Shown piece after piece: positions 1 through 8,357 of a stretch of DNA of 64,000 nucleotides; position 1 is the first letter of the stretch; the number at the start of each line of letters is the position of its first letter. This DNA comes from Macrocystis pyrifera. Its lineage: Eukaryota > Sar > Phaeophyceae > Laminariales > Laminariaceae. The position numbers and the translations under genes are program-made. The notes below the pieces were generated by a model. The model ran no database searches, was not told where the DNA came from, and saw only the letters and a list, made by a program, of their open reading frames with translations. The DNA lies in NCBI GenBank assembly GCA_031763025.1, contig JASSKH010000035.1, positions 2,640,320-2,704,319 on the forward strand. Direction: 5' to 3'.

Positions 1-1701
1 CGTCCTACCCCCTGGATCTGGCAGTCGAGCCACGCACAGACGCCCCAACCGACGGGGGTAGCACCGCCACAGACCGCAACTCACCTGGGGGCATTGGAAC
101 CCAGCAGTTCGAAAGAGGCCCAAAGGGTCGTGAGCAAGATCGTAGGCGACATGGGACTGATAAAAGGCCAAGATGGTTTCGTGGGACTGGTTGTGGCACC
201 GCAGGGCGAGCTCTCATGGAGGAACGATCCAGTGCTGTTCGTCGACAAGCTTACTAAGATCATGTCACAGGTCGAGGGGGCGGCGTGGGCCATGCCCCAA
301 GACCAGTTCTCCACCGACGGGATCAATCCTGCCCGGCCCCGAGCAGATAGGCTGACGCCGTGGAGAGTCGAGTGCTTTGGAAAGCTCATCGCGGACACCC
401 TGGCGACACGCGATCTGATGCGCCCGCACTCTACGGTGGAGGTACCTCTCGTACAAGGGGGGTTTTGCCACATTCCCTTCGAGGAAGTCACGACGAAGGA
501 GTGGTGCCGGATCCTGGTAGCCGAGGTAGCGCATTCAGGGCAGGCGCAGAAGAGGGCTGAGGCGGCACTCACGGAGATAAAGCTCATCCAAGGGGAGTCG
601 TGGATGGCCGCAGCCCGCCGGCTGGTGCTGCATGTTCGCGCGGCAACAGCAGACGAGGCGAGGCCGTACACGTCGGAAGAGGTCCACTTTTGGAGGTACG
701 TGTCGGGGAGGAAGGTGGCAGAGCTCTGTGAACGAGCGGTAAATCTATTCTTTACCAGCGCCTCCGATCGCAATGGGATGGAATCCCTCCTTATCCAGGT
801 GGGAACTGAGGTTAAGCAATATCTTACTCCGGTACACGTGGACGCCGGTAAACCTCTGAATCCGTACATGGTACGCCGCGGAGAAGTCTCTCACGGCATA
901 TTCTGCGGCTTGATCAATGCACTGCTCACCCGGTGCAGTCGTTACCCCCTAGCCGTGGCACCCCTGACGGGACGGAGCCGAGGCAGCGTAGCGGGGCTAA
1001 CCCAGAGTCAGCGGCTGCCCCTGGGGCAGAACGAGACGAGGGGGTTTCCGTCGAGGGAGGAATGGGAGGAAAGAGGTAAACAGCGCACCAGGGAACTACC
1101 CAAGGCGTGGAGGAAGAAGGTAGAGGCGCTCCGGGACAGCGCGTGCGCGGCGCTCCGGGACAGCGCGTGCGCGGCGCTGGCTGCGGTAGACGGGGAATTA
1201 TCCTCGGAGGGCGAGGAGGAAGAGGGAAAGGACGTGGAGGAGGAAGCTGTCGACGATCGCTCAAACGTCGCGTCCTTTTCCAACGTCCGCGCTTCCACCC
1301 CGGGTGCACATGGAACCCCGTTTGTACGCCGCAAAGGTGACAGAAACGACCGCCCGGGCAGTAGTAACCGAGAAACAACGGACCACAGGGAGGAATGGGA
1401 CGAGCTACCGAGCCCGGATGCCGAAGACAAGGTGATTATCAACGCCTTGCGCCAGCGTAGGGTCTGCTTTTTTCATGCGAGGGGTTCCGACTGCCCCCAC
1501 AAGAGCGCTGCCGGTGGAGGAAGGTGCCGCTTCTCGCACGACGAGGACATCGTGCCGTACGGATTGTACCCCCGCAAGACCACCCCGACGCAAGCGCTGC
1601 AGCTAGAGCCTGGTATGCTGACGGCACTCGAAATGCTGAGCGCGTACACGGCCGAGGAGGGCGGGGCAGCCGCAGGCGCCTCGCGTGTCTTGCGGGCCTG
1701 A
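1..1701 (+). CDS. gag: Gag-like protein of the Ty3 element (5' partial)
   Basis: The frame is open from base 1 to a TGA at 1699-1701; the first in-frame ATG is at 151 but the true start is probably upstream. The first two thirds are helical capsid-like sequence. An 8-residue unit, ALRDSACA, is exactly duplicated at 1126-1173 as two 24-bp copies, followed by an acidic Glu-rich stretch near 1200-1250. The C-terminus (about 1456-1545) carries a Cys-x8-Cys-x10-Cys-x3-His arrangement, a CCCH-type zinc finger rather than the CCHC knuckle usual in Gag. The same frame stays open after the TGA and runs directly into protease, so gag and pol are separated by a single stop codon here. Capsid assignment rests on position and zinc finger, not on fold recognition. 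Confidence 0.75.
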   Translation, partial: RPTPWIWQSSHAQTPQPTGVAPPQTATHLGALEPSSSKEAQRVVSKIVGDMGLIKGQDGFVGLVVAPQGELSWRNDPVLFVDKLTKIMSQVEGAAWAMPQDQFSTDGINPARPRADRLTPWRVECFGKLIADTLATRDLMRPHSTVEVPLVQGGFCHIPFEEVTTKEWCRILVAEVAHSGQAQKRAEAALTEIKLIQGESWMAAARRLVLHVRAATADEARPYTSEEVHFWRYVSGRKVAELCERAVNLFFTSASDRNGMESLLIQVGTEVKQYLTPVHVDAGKPLNPYMVRRGEVSHGIFCGLINALLTRCSRYPLAVAPLTGRSRGSVAGLTQSQRLPLGQNETRGFPSREEWEERGKQRTRELPKAWRKKVEALRDSACAALRDSACAALAAVDGELSSEGEEEEGKDVEEEAVDDRSNVASFSNVRASTPGAHGTPFVRRKGDRNDRPGSSNRETTDHREEWDELPSPDAEDKVIINALRQRRVCFFHARGSDCPHKSAAGGGRCRFSHDEDIVPYGLYPRKTTPTQALQLEPGMLTALEMLSAYTAEEGGAAAGASRVLRA

Positions 1702-2200
1702 AGACGCGCCCCAGGAGGTTCTCTCCTGGGGAACAGCAGCCAAAGTGAGCAACAAACGCGGGGTCGGCAGGAAGAGGAGGCGAGACGCAGTACCTACGAC
1801 GCCGCTTCGACAAAGGGCGGGGGCGGCGCCAACAACGACGAGGGCGTCCCGGCGCAGCAGTACAGCAACTTCGCGTTGAGCGCCCTAGATGTGGACACCC
1901 CAAGCAGCGTGGCAGCCGTGGGAGCGGGGGCTAAGCAGGTGTGGGTGCGCGCATTCGTGTGGCACCACACCAGAACCAGTTGCCGCATTCCAGTGGAGGT
2001 GCTGGTCGACACGGGGGCAGGGGGTGGAAATTACTCTTCCGCGGCATTCGTACGCTCCGTCGAACGCAGTGGAAGAGGGGGGCAATCGATGATGAGCCCG
2101 AGGGGACAGGGGTGGTTGAGGGCAGCCAACCCCACGGGCAGCGCAGTCCCGCCAATGAAAATTTCCGGGTCGTGCGAGCTCCCGCTGGTGTTCACCCGGA
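1702..2200 (+). CDS. pol: Pol, spacer and N-terminal half of the aspartic protease
   Basis: This continues the gag frame after the TGA. After a low-complexity spacer (about 1702-1870) comes the retropepsin active-site strand, VLVDTGAGG, near 2001-2030, with the catalytic Asp in D-T-G. The segment KISGSCELPLVF (about 2157-2192) is the flap-to-core part expected next. The other half of the enzyme, ending LIIGAAFL, is found in a different frame from about 2195, so a one-base frame change lies inside the protease. Retropepsin releases Gag and Pol products from the polyprotein. There is no start codon of its own; it would need readthrough of the stop or be dead. Confidence 0.75.
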
Positions 2201-3705
2201 GGACAGGGTGCGCAAGGTATTGGTGCGGGTGGTGGAGGACCTCCCGTACGGCCTTATCATAGGAGCGGCGTTCCTGAGAAAGAATGGCAGCACTATCAGC
2301 TTCGCGGCCGGGGGAGGTTTCAAACCGGCACCAGAGTCACCTTGGGTGCCCTTCATCTCGTCAACGGGAGCCTCCTCGTCAAAGGTGGCGGAGCGGAAGG
2401 CGGTGAGCTGGCATGCGTCTGTCCAACCGAGCAGGGCAGAAGTGGAGCCAGTGGCGACCGGGAACGCGGCAACGTGGGAGCAATTTTGCGCCGTCAAGCC
2501 ACCCTGTGGAGAGGGAGAGCCGGCGGAAATAACCGAGCCGCGCACACAACTAAGCGAGGGCTCAGCGGCCTGGGAGGACGATGGCACCCTACAATGGGAA
2601 CTACGTCCAGCCCGACATACGGTGGTACCGGGTTTCGTCAGCGCGCAGGTGGACGCTTATGCCAAGGGAGTCCAGCCCCAAGACAGGCAGCTGGTGGTAG
2701 TGGAACCGAAGGCTTCATACGACATGGAGACGGGGGCAGAGTTGGGGATCGCGCGCGGGGCGCAGTGGTGGCACCCCGGAACGCCGCTCCAGTGCAAAGT
2801 GGTGAACCGTTCAAAAGTACCCTTAGCGCTGAAGCAGGGCGGGGTCGTTGCTCGGATTTACGCCGTCAACACGAGGGACAAGGAACGGATGCGGATGCTA
2901 TTAGACCCCGTCGTGCAGGCAGAAGGCACATCGGAGATGAAGGAACAGTCAGTGCTGGTGGCGCCGGAGGAACGCGCAGGTGAGGGGGCGGACGCCGACG
3001 GGGTGGACTTGTCGTTGGTCAACATCGCTCAGACGAGTGCCCCAGTGAAGGAAGCCCTGATTCGAGCGTTGGAGAAGTACCGCCATGTGTTCCCGGTGAA
3101 CCCGAAGATTGTCCCGGCCTGCAATCGAACTAAGTTGCAGCTTCCGCTGACTGACAACAGCTGCACGCCCCACGCAGCAAAGCAGCGACGGTATTCGCCG
3201 GAGGAAACGGCCATGATCCAGAGCGAGGTGGCGAAGCAACAGAAAGCGGGGACGATTCGCCGGTCGCAGTCAGCGTGGGCAGCAAACTGCGTCGTTGTGG
3301 CAAAAAAGGATGGCACGGCGAGGGTCTGTCAGGATTATCGAGGGCTGAACGCGCTGCTGGAGTCCAATAGCGGAGGGCTGGGGGATATCGCAAGCATCTT
3401 CGACAACATGAGGGGCGCCACGTGCTTCACGTCCATTGATCTAGCGTCAGGTTTCACCCAGTTGGAAATTGCCGAGGAAGACAAGCACAAGACCGCGTTT
3501 CGTGACGCCCATGGGGAGCTGTGGGAATTCAACCGGTGCGGTTTTGGGCTGAAGACCCTTCCTTCCGGCTTCGCGGCCTATGTGGGGGAGGCTCTGGGTC
3601 CGCTAAAAGGAAAAGGCGTGCAGAACTGGCTTGACGACATCATCATCCACACCAAACACGTCGAGGGACATGTGGATCTGGTGGAGAAGGTGCTGCGCGC
3701 GGCTC
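2195..3705 (+). CDS. pol: Pol, C-terminal half of protease plus reverse transcriptase
   Basis: The frame opens with the second half of the protease (the LIIGAAFL strand, about 2253-2276), then a spacer of about 250 residues, then RT. RT landmarks in order are a KKDGTARVCQDYRGLN block (about 3304-3352), the SIDLASGF catalytic strand with the first Asp (about 3433-3455), the hydrophobic CGFGLKTLPSGF block, and the polymerase box NWLDDIII (about 3625-3648). The box is Trp-Leu-Asp-Asp instead of the usual Tyr/Phe-x-Asp-Asp; both aspartates are present. About 20 codons later the homology jumps to another frame at about 3700-3705, where RT thumb sequence continues. The two frame changes in this polyprotein offset each other. 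Confidence 0.85.
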
Positions 3706-4690
3706 CAGCAATTTGGGTTGTCGGTGAACCTGGCCAAATCGACTTGGTGCGCTCCGCAGCAGGAGTTCGTCGGCATGGTTGTCAGCAGACTGGGCGTACA
3801 ACCGTCAAAAACGAAGATAGAAGCGGTGGCCAGACTCTTTCGCGCTAACACGGTAGAGGAGGTCAGGTCACTTTTGGGCATGGGCAGCTACCTCAGGAAG
3901 TTTGTGCCCGGATACAGCTCGATCGTGGCGCCTATCTCGGACCTACTCAGGGACAAGCGGTTCGCGTCAAAAAAGGCAAGGAGGCTCCGGGTGCCGTGGG
4001 GGGTGGAGCAGGACAAGGCTCTGAAGGCGCTGATCGAGCTCCTCACATCGCCATTGATTTTGGCGTTGCCCAATTGGGAGGCCACGTTTCAACTGCATAC
4101 GGACGCCAGCGAGCTGGGTGCGGGAGCGGCGCTTACGCAGGACACCAGGGGAGAGGAACGTGTCGTTGGATACGCGAGCCACCGGTGGTCAAGGACGGAT
4201 GCCAAACGGTCCGCAACCGAACTAGAGGTGATGGCAGTGTTGTGGGCCATCCAGCATTTCAGACCGTACTTGTGGGGAAGGAGATTCGTTCTGTTCACCG
4301 ACTGCTCCGCGCTCACGTGGCTGTTCAAGAGCCAGGCCCTCTCGTCGAAACTCCACCGGTGGGCGCTCAGGTTGATGGAGCACGACATCGACCTCCAGTG
4401 GCGACCGGGGGCAAACCACCAGCTGCCGGACGCCCTCTCGAGGCTGCCGCCGAACGACGCGCCGCGCACGGACATCGATGACTCCTTCCCAGACGATCCC
4501 TCCACGAGGACCACGTACCGGGGCCCCAAGGGACCGGTGCTCGACGGCGTACTGCTCAGCGAACTGGGGGCAGACGAGGTGAACAAGCCAACGGGAAAAA
4601 ACGCGGCGGTTGCGGCAAGCGTAATTTTTACCCCAGGCGGAGCCGTCGACGCAGACACTGAGAGAGCCGCCACAACATCCGCAGCCGAGG
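3700..4690 (+). CDS. pol: Pol, RT thumb/connection, RNase H and linker
   Basis: The frame runs on uninterrupted to the TAA at 5635-5637. It starts with the end of RT (FGLSVNLAKSTW), then the conserved LLGMGSYLRKFVPGYS connection, then RNase H. RNase H residues visible are the first catalytic Asp in LHTDASELGAG (about 4093-4125), the Glu in TELEVMAVLWA (about 4216-4248), the second Asp in FTDCSALTWL, and the terminal Asp in LPDALSRLP (about 4423-4449). A linker of about 80 residues, rich in Asp, Pro and Thr, then leads into the methyltransferase-like domain instead of the integrase that normally follows. RNase H removes the RNA template during reverse transcription. Confidence 0.85.
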
Positions 4691-5637
4691 AGCATCCAGT
4701 CGCCGTGGTGCTCTGCTGCGGGGGGGGAGGTGGTCTCATGGCGGCGAAGGAGATGGTCGCAGTCAAGGGTGCCACCGACCACGACTGGAGAGCGCTCGAG
4801 TGCGTTAGGGAGAACGGGTTGGACCAAGGAGTTCGACTGGTGAGAGCGGAACCAGGGGGGGAAGATTGCAAAAGGCTCTTGAACGACTTGAGCCCGAGCG
4901 TCGTGATGGGAGATGCATCCAGAACGTCAGGCCAGCGGGGGCCCGGTGGAGCAGCAACCTTGGCAACGAATATCGTGAGGGCCTTCATTGATTCGACGGC
5001 CAGGCTTCTCCTGCTGGAATGCTACCCGAATTTACTTCGATCGACGGAGTGGGGGCAGGTAGTGCTGCCTGCGTTGAAGGAAGCGGCGTGTACGGTGGAG
5101 ACAGTCGAAATGACGGCGGACATCGTGGGGGTTCCGTCGGGGAAGAGGAAGGCGTTCGCTGTCGGCGTGAGGAGCGGGAGGCCCAAAAGGGAAGGAGAGA
5201 GGCTAAGAGAGTGGAGGAGGGATATAGAAAAGCGCGACCCAGGGTGCACATCTCTAGGTAGATTCTTGGGGAGGAGGGGAACCTACTTCCTCAAGCGAGG
5301 CGTGGAAGAGAGGGGGGTCTTTTCTTTTGATGATCCAATCATTTCCATCACTCGAACGCACATTATGGGAGAGAAACCCCCCGAAGGAACGTACATACCG
5401 CACCCTTCGGACGCAAGCGATATCGACCAAGCAGACGAGCTGACTTTTGCGGAATACAAAAAACTCGCCACCGGACGAGCAGACTACCGAGTGCCCCCAA
5501 CCGTCAGCAGGGGAGTAGCGGCCGCGATATTGGCGGACTTTTCATTGCCACCTATGGCGAGAGAGGCCTTGTCGGGGTTGTGGGCAAAGGGGCTGTTGAT
5601 AGACAAAGCCAGGGGGAAGCAGCTCTCACGGAACTAA
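4690..5637 (+). CDS. Cytosine-C5 DNA methyltransferase-like domain inside Ty3 Pol
   Basis: It is fused in frame after RNase H and before integrase. The order of blocks matches C5-methyltransferases. Motif I, the SAM-binding loop, reads AVVLCCGGGGGLMAAKEM (about 4705-4755). The motif IV position reads VVMGDASRTSGQRG (about 4900-4940). The motif VI position reads LLLECYPNLL (about 5008-5037). Motif VIII reads GVPSGKRKAFAVG (about 5128-5166). The end, LTFAEYKKLATG followed by VPPTVSRGVAAAIL (about 5440-5530), resembles motifs IX/X. The catalytic Pro-Cys of motif IV and the Asn-Val after Glu in motif VI are absent, so C5 methyl transfer is unlikely for this copy; SAM binding or a non-catalytic role is possible. 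The call rests on motif order by eye. The frame ends at 5637 and integrase resumes in another frame. Confidence 0.65.
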   Translation, partial: EHPVAVVLCCGGGGGLMAAKEMVAVKGATDHDWRALECVRENGLDQGVRLVRAEPGGEDCKRLLNDLSPSVVMGDASRTSGQRGPGGAATLATNIVRAFIDSTARLLLLECYPNLLRSTEWGQVVLPALKEAACTVETVEMTADIVGVPSGKRKAFAVGVRSGRPKREGERLREWRRDIEKRDPGCTSLGRFLGRRGTYFLKRGVEERGVFSFDDPIISITRTHIMGEKPPEGTYIPHPSDASDIDQADELTFAEYKKLATGRADYRVPPTVSRGVAAAILADFSLPPMAREALSGLWAKGLLIDKARGKQLSRN

Positions 5638-6976
5638 ATCGCTGGAAGGCTTGCAGGCGCTCTTCGAGGAGGACATAGCCGAAGTAACGCCGGCGGTCAC
5701 GAGGTCCAGAGCGGGCGTAGCGGGAGGAAGGTCAACAGAACAGCATGCGCAGGTGCCAAGGCCGCTTGTTACACAGACGACCCCGACAGCACTGCCGTCG
5801 GCATCGCAGATACAGCCCACGGAAAACTTGCCGCCACAGTCCAGAGCACAGCCCCAGCCGAGGCGGCGAGCACCGAGAGCGGAATACTCGGAATACCCGG
5901 GACCCCTTCCTTCCATGGTCGACCAGGTAGCGGAAGTGTTGCGTGATAAGCCACGGCTGGTGCAACGGCAACGGGAGGACGCGCGACTTGGCCCCATTTG
6001 GGGCCGATTGCGAGGAAGAGGTGACAGGCAGTCACCGGAAGGGACGGCGAACTACGTTCTCGACGACAACGACTTATTGTGGAGCGCGCCTCGGGGAGAG
6101 GCACCGAAGTTGGCCATTCCGAGAGCATTAGTGCCAGGGGTGCTGGCACTCGTGCACAGTACCTATGGCCACCCGGGAGTTGCGCGGACCCTGCTGCTGA
6201 TTAAGGGCAAGTACAGATGGCCGACAGTAGCCCAGGACGTCAGGGAGTACGTACTGTCGTGCGGTTGCAGGAGGAGAAAAAGGGCCCGGAGTCAACGCGT
6301 GGCCATGATGCCTGCTCGGTTATTGTGGCCTTGGGAAGTGCTTGAGATGGACCTCCAGGACATGAAGCAGGTATCCAGTGCAGGAAATAGGTACCTGCTG
6401 GTAGTGGTGGATCGGGCCAGCCGGTTCCTGTTTGCGTACCCGCTGGAATCTAAGGATTCGGTGGGAGTGGCGAGGAAACTCCTGGAGCTGTTGCTCACGT
6501 TTGGCGTGCCGCTGTCGATTAGGAGCGATGCCGGGGGGGAGTTCACCGCTAAGGTGGTCGCCCACCTGCGCCAGTGGCTCAGGGTGGAGCTGGATCATGG
6601 TCCTGCGGACCACCCTCGTAGTCAAGGAGCCGTAGAAAGGATGGGGGGTTGGCTTCAGGAGGTCTTGGCAGAGCTTTGCAAATCCTGGCCGGCAAGGTGG
6701 GACGAATATGTAAGCGCGGCTTGCTGGATTCAAAGAACTACGCCGGACCCGCGTCTCCCGTCAGGTGGGACACCCTTCAAGATTCTGTTTGGCCGTGATG
6801 CGCGCACAAACCTGGATGCTCTTACTCCTGCGCTGGACGCAGAAAATTTCCGCACTGGGCTCGACAATTTCGTGGCGGAGAGACACCAGACGTTCATGGA
6901 ACTGCGGGCAATGCTGAAGAAGCGTCAGGAAGACAAGAACAAGCGACGCGTACGCCACAATGCGGCCATTAGGTGA
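5636..6976 (+). CDS. pol: Ty3 integrase (zinc-binding and DDE catalytic domains)
   Basis: A Ser/Arg/Pro-rich spacer precedes the zinc domain, HSTYGHPG followed by YRWP and a Cys-Gly-Cys pair (about 6150-6275); HHCC fingers normally have Cys-x2-Cys, here there is one residue between them. The catalytic triad follows: Asp in LEMDLQDM (about 6340), Asp in IRSDAGGEF (about 6518-6545), and Glu in SQGAVERMGG (about 6623-6650), with the expected roughly 35-residue D-E spacing. The frame differs by one from the methyltransferase-like region, so a frame change lies near 5630. It ends at a TGA (6974-6976) after RHNAAIR, but the same frame continues beyond it into the C-terminal tail. Integrase joins the cDNA copy to chromosomal DNA. 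Confidence 0.88.
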   Translation, partial: KSLEGLQALFEEDIAEVTPAVTRSRAGVAGGRSTEQHAQVPRPLVTQTTPTALPSASQIQPTENLPPQSRAQPQPRRRAPRAEYSEYPGPLPSMVDQVAEVLRDKPRLVQRQREDARLGPIWGRLRGRGDRQSPEGTANYVLDDNDLLWSAPRGEAPKLAIPRALVPGVLALVHSTYGHPGVARTLLLIKGKYRWPTVAQDVREYVLSCGCRRRKRARSQRVAMMPARLLWPWEVLEMDLQDMKQVSSAGNRYLLVVVDRASRFLFAYPLESKDSVGVARKLLELLLTFGVPLSIRSDAGGEFTAKVVAHLRQWLRVELDHGPADHPRSQGAVERMGGWLQEVLAELCKSWPARWDEYVSAACWIQRTTPDPRLPSGGTPFKILFGRDARTNLDALTPALDAENFRTGLDNFVAERHQTFMELRAMLKKRQEDKNKRRVRHNAAIR

Positions 6977-7759
6977 CACTCTCCAGGCGAAGGGGCGCGA
7001 GTGGGAGACCTGATGCTGGTAAAGGAGGCAGACAGCAAGATGGCGCGGGAGGGCACTCACGTCAAACTGGCACATGAACACTGGACGGGGCCGTGGCGGG
7101 TGACGGCCATTGCACAGCCGGGTATCAGCTACCAGGCGACAATGAGCGGCCGCCGGACCCGGAGGAGAACGGTTTCGGCTGCCAACATTAAGGAATTTCA
7201 CGTGCGGCCGGAGCATCTGCGCCATGCCTTCGAGGACGAATTCGCGCATCTGGCATGGGGCGCGGACTTGGGGTTGGCAGACACCTCGACGGTAGCGGTG
7301 CCGCTCTATACCCTGACGGACCGGCGAGCCATGGAGAGCACGGGGACCGGGTGGGAATGGCAGTACCGAGGCCGGTACCAAAGTGGGGTGGAGTCAGAGT
7401 GGCTACCTGAACAGGAAGTGAGGGACAGCTTCACCCCTCTGCAACTCGACGTCTTCCATGCCCTCTGGGAAGTGTACAAGGGAAAGGACTGCCGCCCCCG
7501 GCCGCCGGAACCACTACCGAAGGAAGAGCGTGACCAGGGGGTGCGAACGAGAGCGCTGCAGGACTTTCCGACGGGGACGCAGGTCAGGCGGTCGTTTGCT
7601 GGAGCTGATGGGGTGAGTCGAGCGGCGGTGGGAAAGGTGTACGACTTTAGGGAGCCGTATTGGCGAGTGAGATACCCTAACGGAGATTGGGAGGAGCTTA
7701 ACCGCAGCGAAGTGACTCGCGGGATCGAGGAACACCGGAGCGCCGCGGGCCAGAGATGA
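6977..7759 (+). CDS. Integrase C-terminal tail: GPY/F-like, chromo-like and Tudor-like modules
   Basis: This is the same frame as integrase, after one TGA; the segment after it begins HSPGEGARVGDLMLV, a normal integrase continuation, so the stop looks like a mutation. WTGPWRVTAI (about 7081-7110) resembles the GPY/F module. WEWQYRGRYQSGVESEWLP (about 7351-7410) and the following helix LQLDVFHALWEVY resemble a chromodomain. A last module (about 7573-7720), with AAVGKVYDFREPYWRVRYPN then DWEEL and SEV, has the barrel pattern of Tudor-like domains. Chromodomain tails on Ty3 integrases steer insertion to chromatin; two reader-like modules in series is inference from pattern. It ends with TGA at 7757-7759. 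Confidence 0.7.
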   Translation, partial: HSPGEGARVGDLMLVKEADSKMAREGTHVKLAHEHWTGPWRVTAIAQPGISYQATMSGRRTRRRTVSAANIKEFHVRPEHLRHAFEDEFAHLAWGADLGLADTSTVAVPLYTLTDRRAMESTGTGWEWQYRGRYQSGVESEWLPEQEVRDSFTPLQLDVFHALWEVYKGKDCRPRPPEPLPKEERDQGVRTRALQDFPTGTQVRRSFAGADGVSRAAVGKVYDFREPYWRVRYPNGDWEELNRSEVTRGIEEHRSAAGQR

Positions 7760-7880
7760 CCCCCGTCAGCAACAAGCGGGGAACGGAAGCGGTGAGCCGA
7801 TTAGCAGGGGGGAAGAAGAAGCATTCGGCTGCTGGGGGGGCCCGTTTTGCTCCGGCGCATGCTGCGTCGGGCAGGGGGGG

Positions 7881-8357
7881 TGTTGCAGCGCCGACAGTGC
7901 TTCGAGGAGGATACTACGGCGACAGTGCTTCGAGGAGGATAATACGGCGTGAGACAGCTGTTCTGATCAGTGTCGCGCGTCGGGTCTATTCGATAGGCAG
8001 AGGGCAAGCTTTGATTAGCATCCTCTGGGCGGATCTTATAGGGGCAGGGAGGATCCCCGGTGTGGGAACGCCTTCGGTCTCGGGTACAGAGCCAGTAATG
8101 AGGTTCCGGGACCACCCGGTGTTTACTCGACACCACCAAGAGAAGAAAGAAAGTCAAAGCCAAGTGATCTGTGATACCTGTCCTATCGACCCCCAGCCCC
8201 TTGGGCCCTGCCTTGCCCGTCGTGCCCGTCATCGTGTCTGTGGTGCTTCGTTGAGTGTTCACGCTGACTGCTTGCATCTACCGCATCGCATCGATCCACG
8301 TTTTGCGTGACCTGATCATTACTGCTTGAAGGCACTTCCTCGAACTCCCAAACAACA
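7881..8357 (+). repeat. Proposed 3' LTR of the Ty3 element
   Basis: A G-rich tract (GGGCAGGGGGGG, ending 7880) looks like the polypurine primer and is followed at once by TGTTG; 477 bp later the sequence AACAACA ends at 8357, giving inverted ends TGTTG/CAACA. A 28-bp unit containing GACAGTGCTTCGAGGAGGAT is repeated twice near the left end (about 7891-7947). The 5' LTR is outside the window, so neither the borders nor a target-site duplication can be confirmed. Confidence 0.55.

Larger units (their letters stand above)
1..8357 (+). mobile_element. Ty3/Gypsy LTR retrotransposon carrying a methyltransferase-like domain, 5'-truncated by the window edge
   Basis: The domain order is gag, aspartic protease, reverse transcriptase, RNase H, MTase-like domain, integrase (HHCC zinc finger plus DDE core), GPY/F-like segment, chromo-like and Tudor-like tail. 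RT and RNase H before integrase defines Ty3/Gypsy. The gag frame is already open at base 1, so the 5' LTR and gag start lie upstream. The 3' end is proposed at 8357, where a segment opening TGTTG after a G-rich tract (7881) closes with CAACA. The coding region is broken by two in-frame TGA codons (1699 and 6974) and three frame changes (near 2200, near 3705 and near 5630), so this copy is probably not autonomous as it stands. Confidence 0.9.

Noticed and set aside
81-869. 262-codon open frame on the minus strand over gag
   Set aside because: Antisense shadow of a GC-rich coding frame; the plus strand has a continuous Gag frame with a zinc finger.
4690-5637. Bacterial restriction-modification gene acquired directly
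   Set aside because: It is in frame inside a Ty3 polyprotein with no own start codon and no partner nuclease, so a domain captured by the element fits better.
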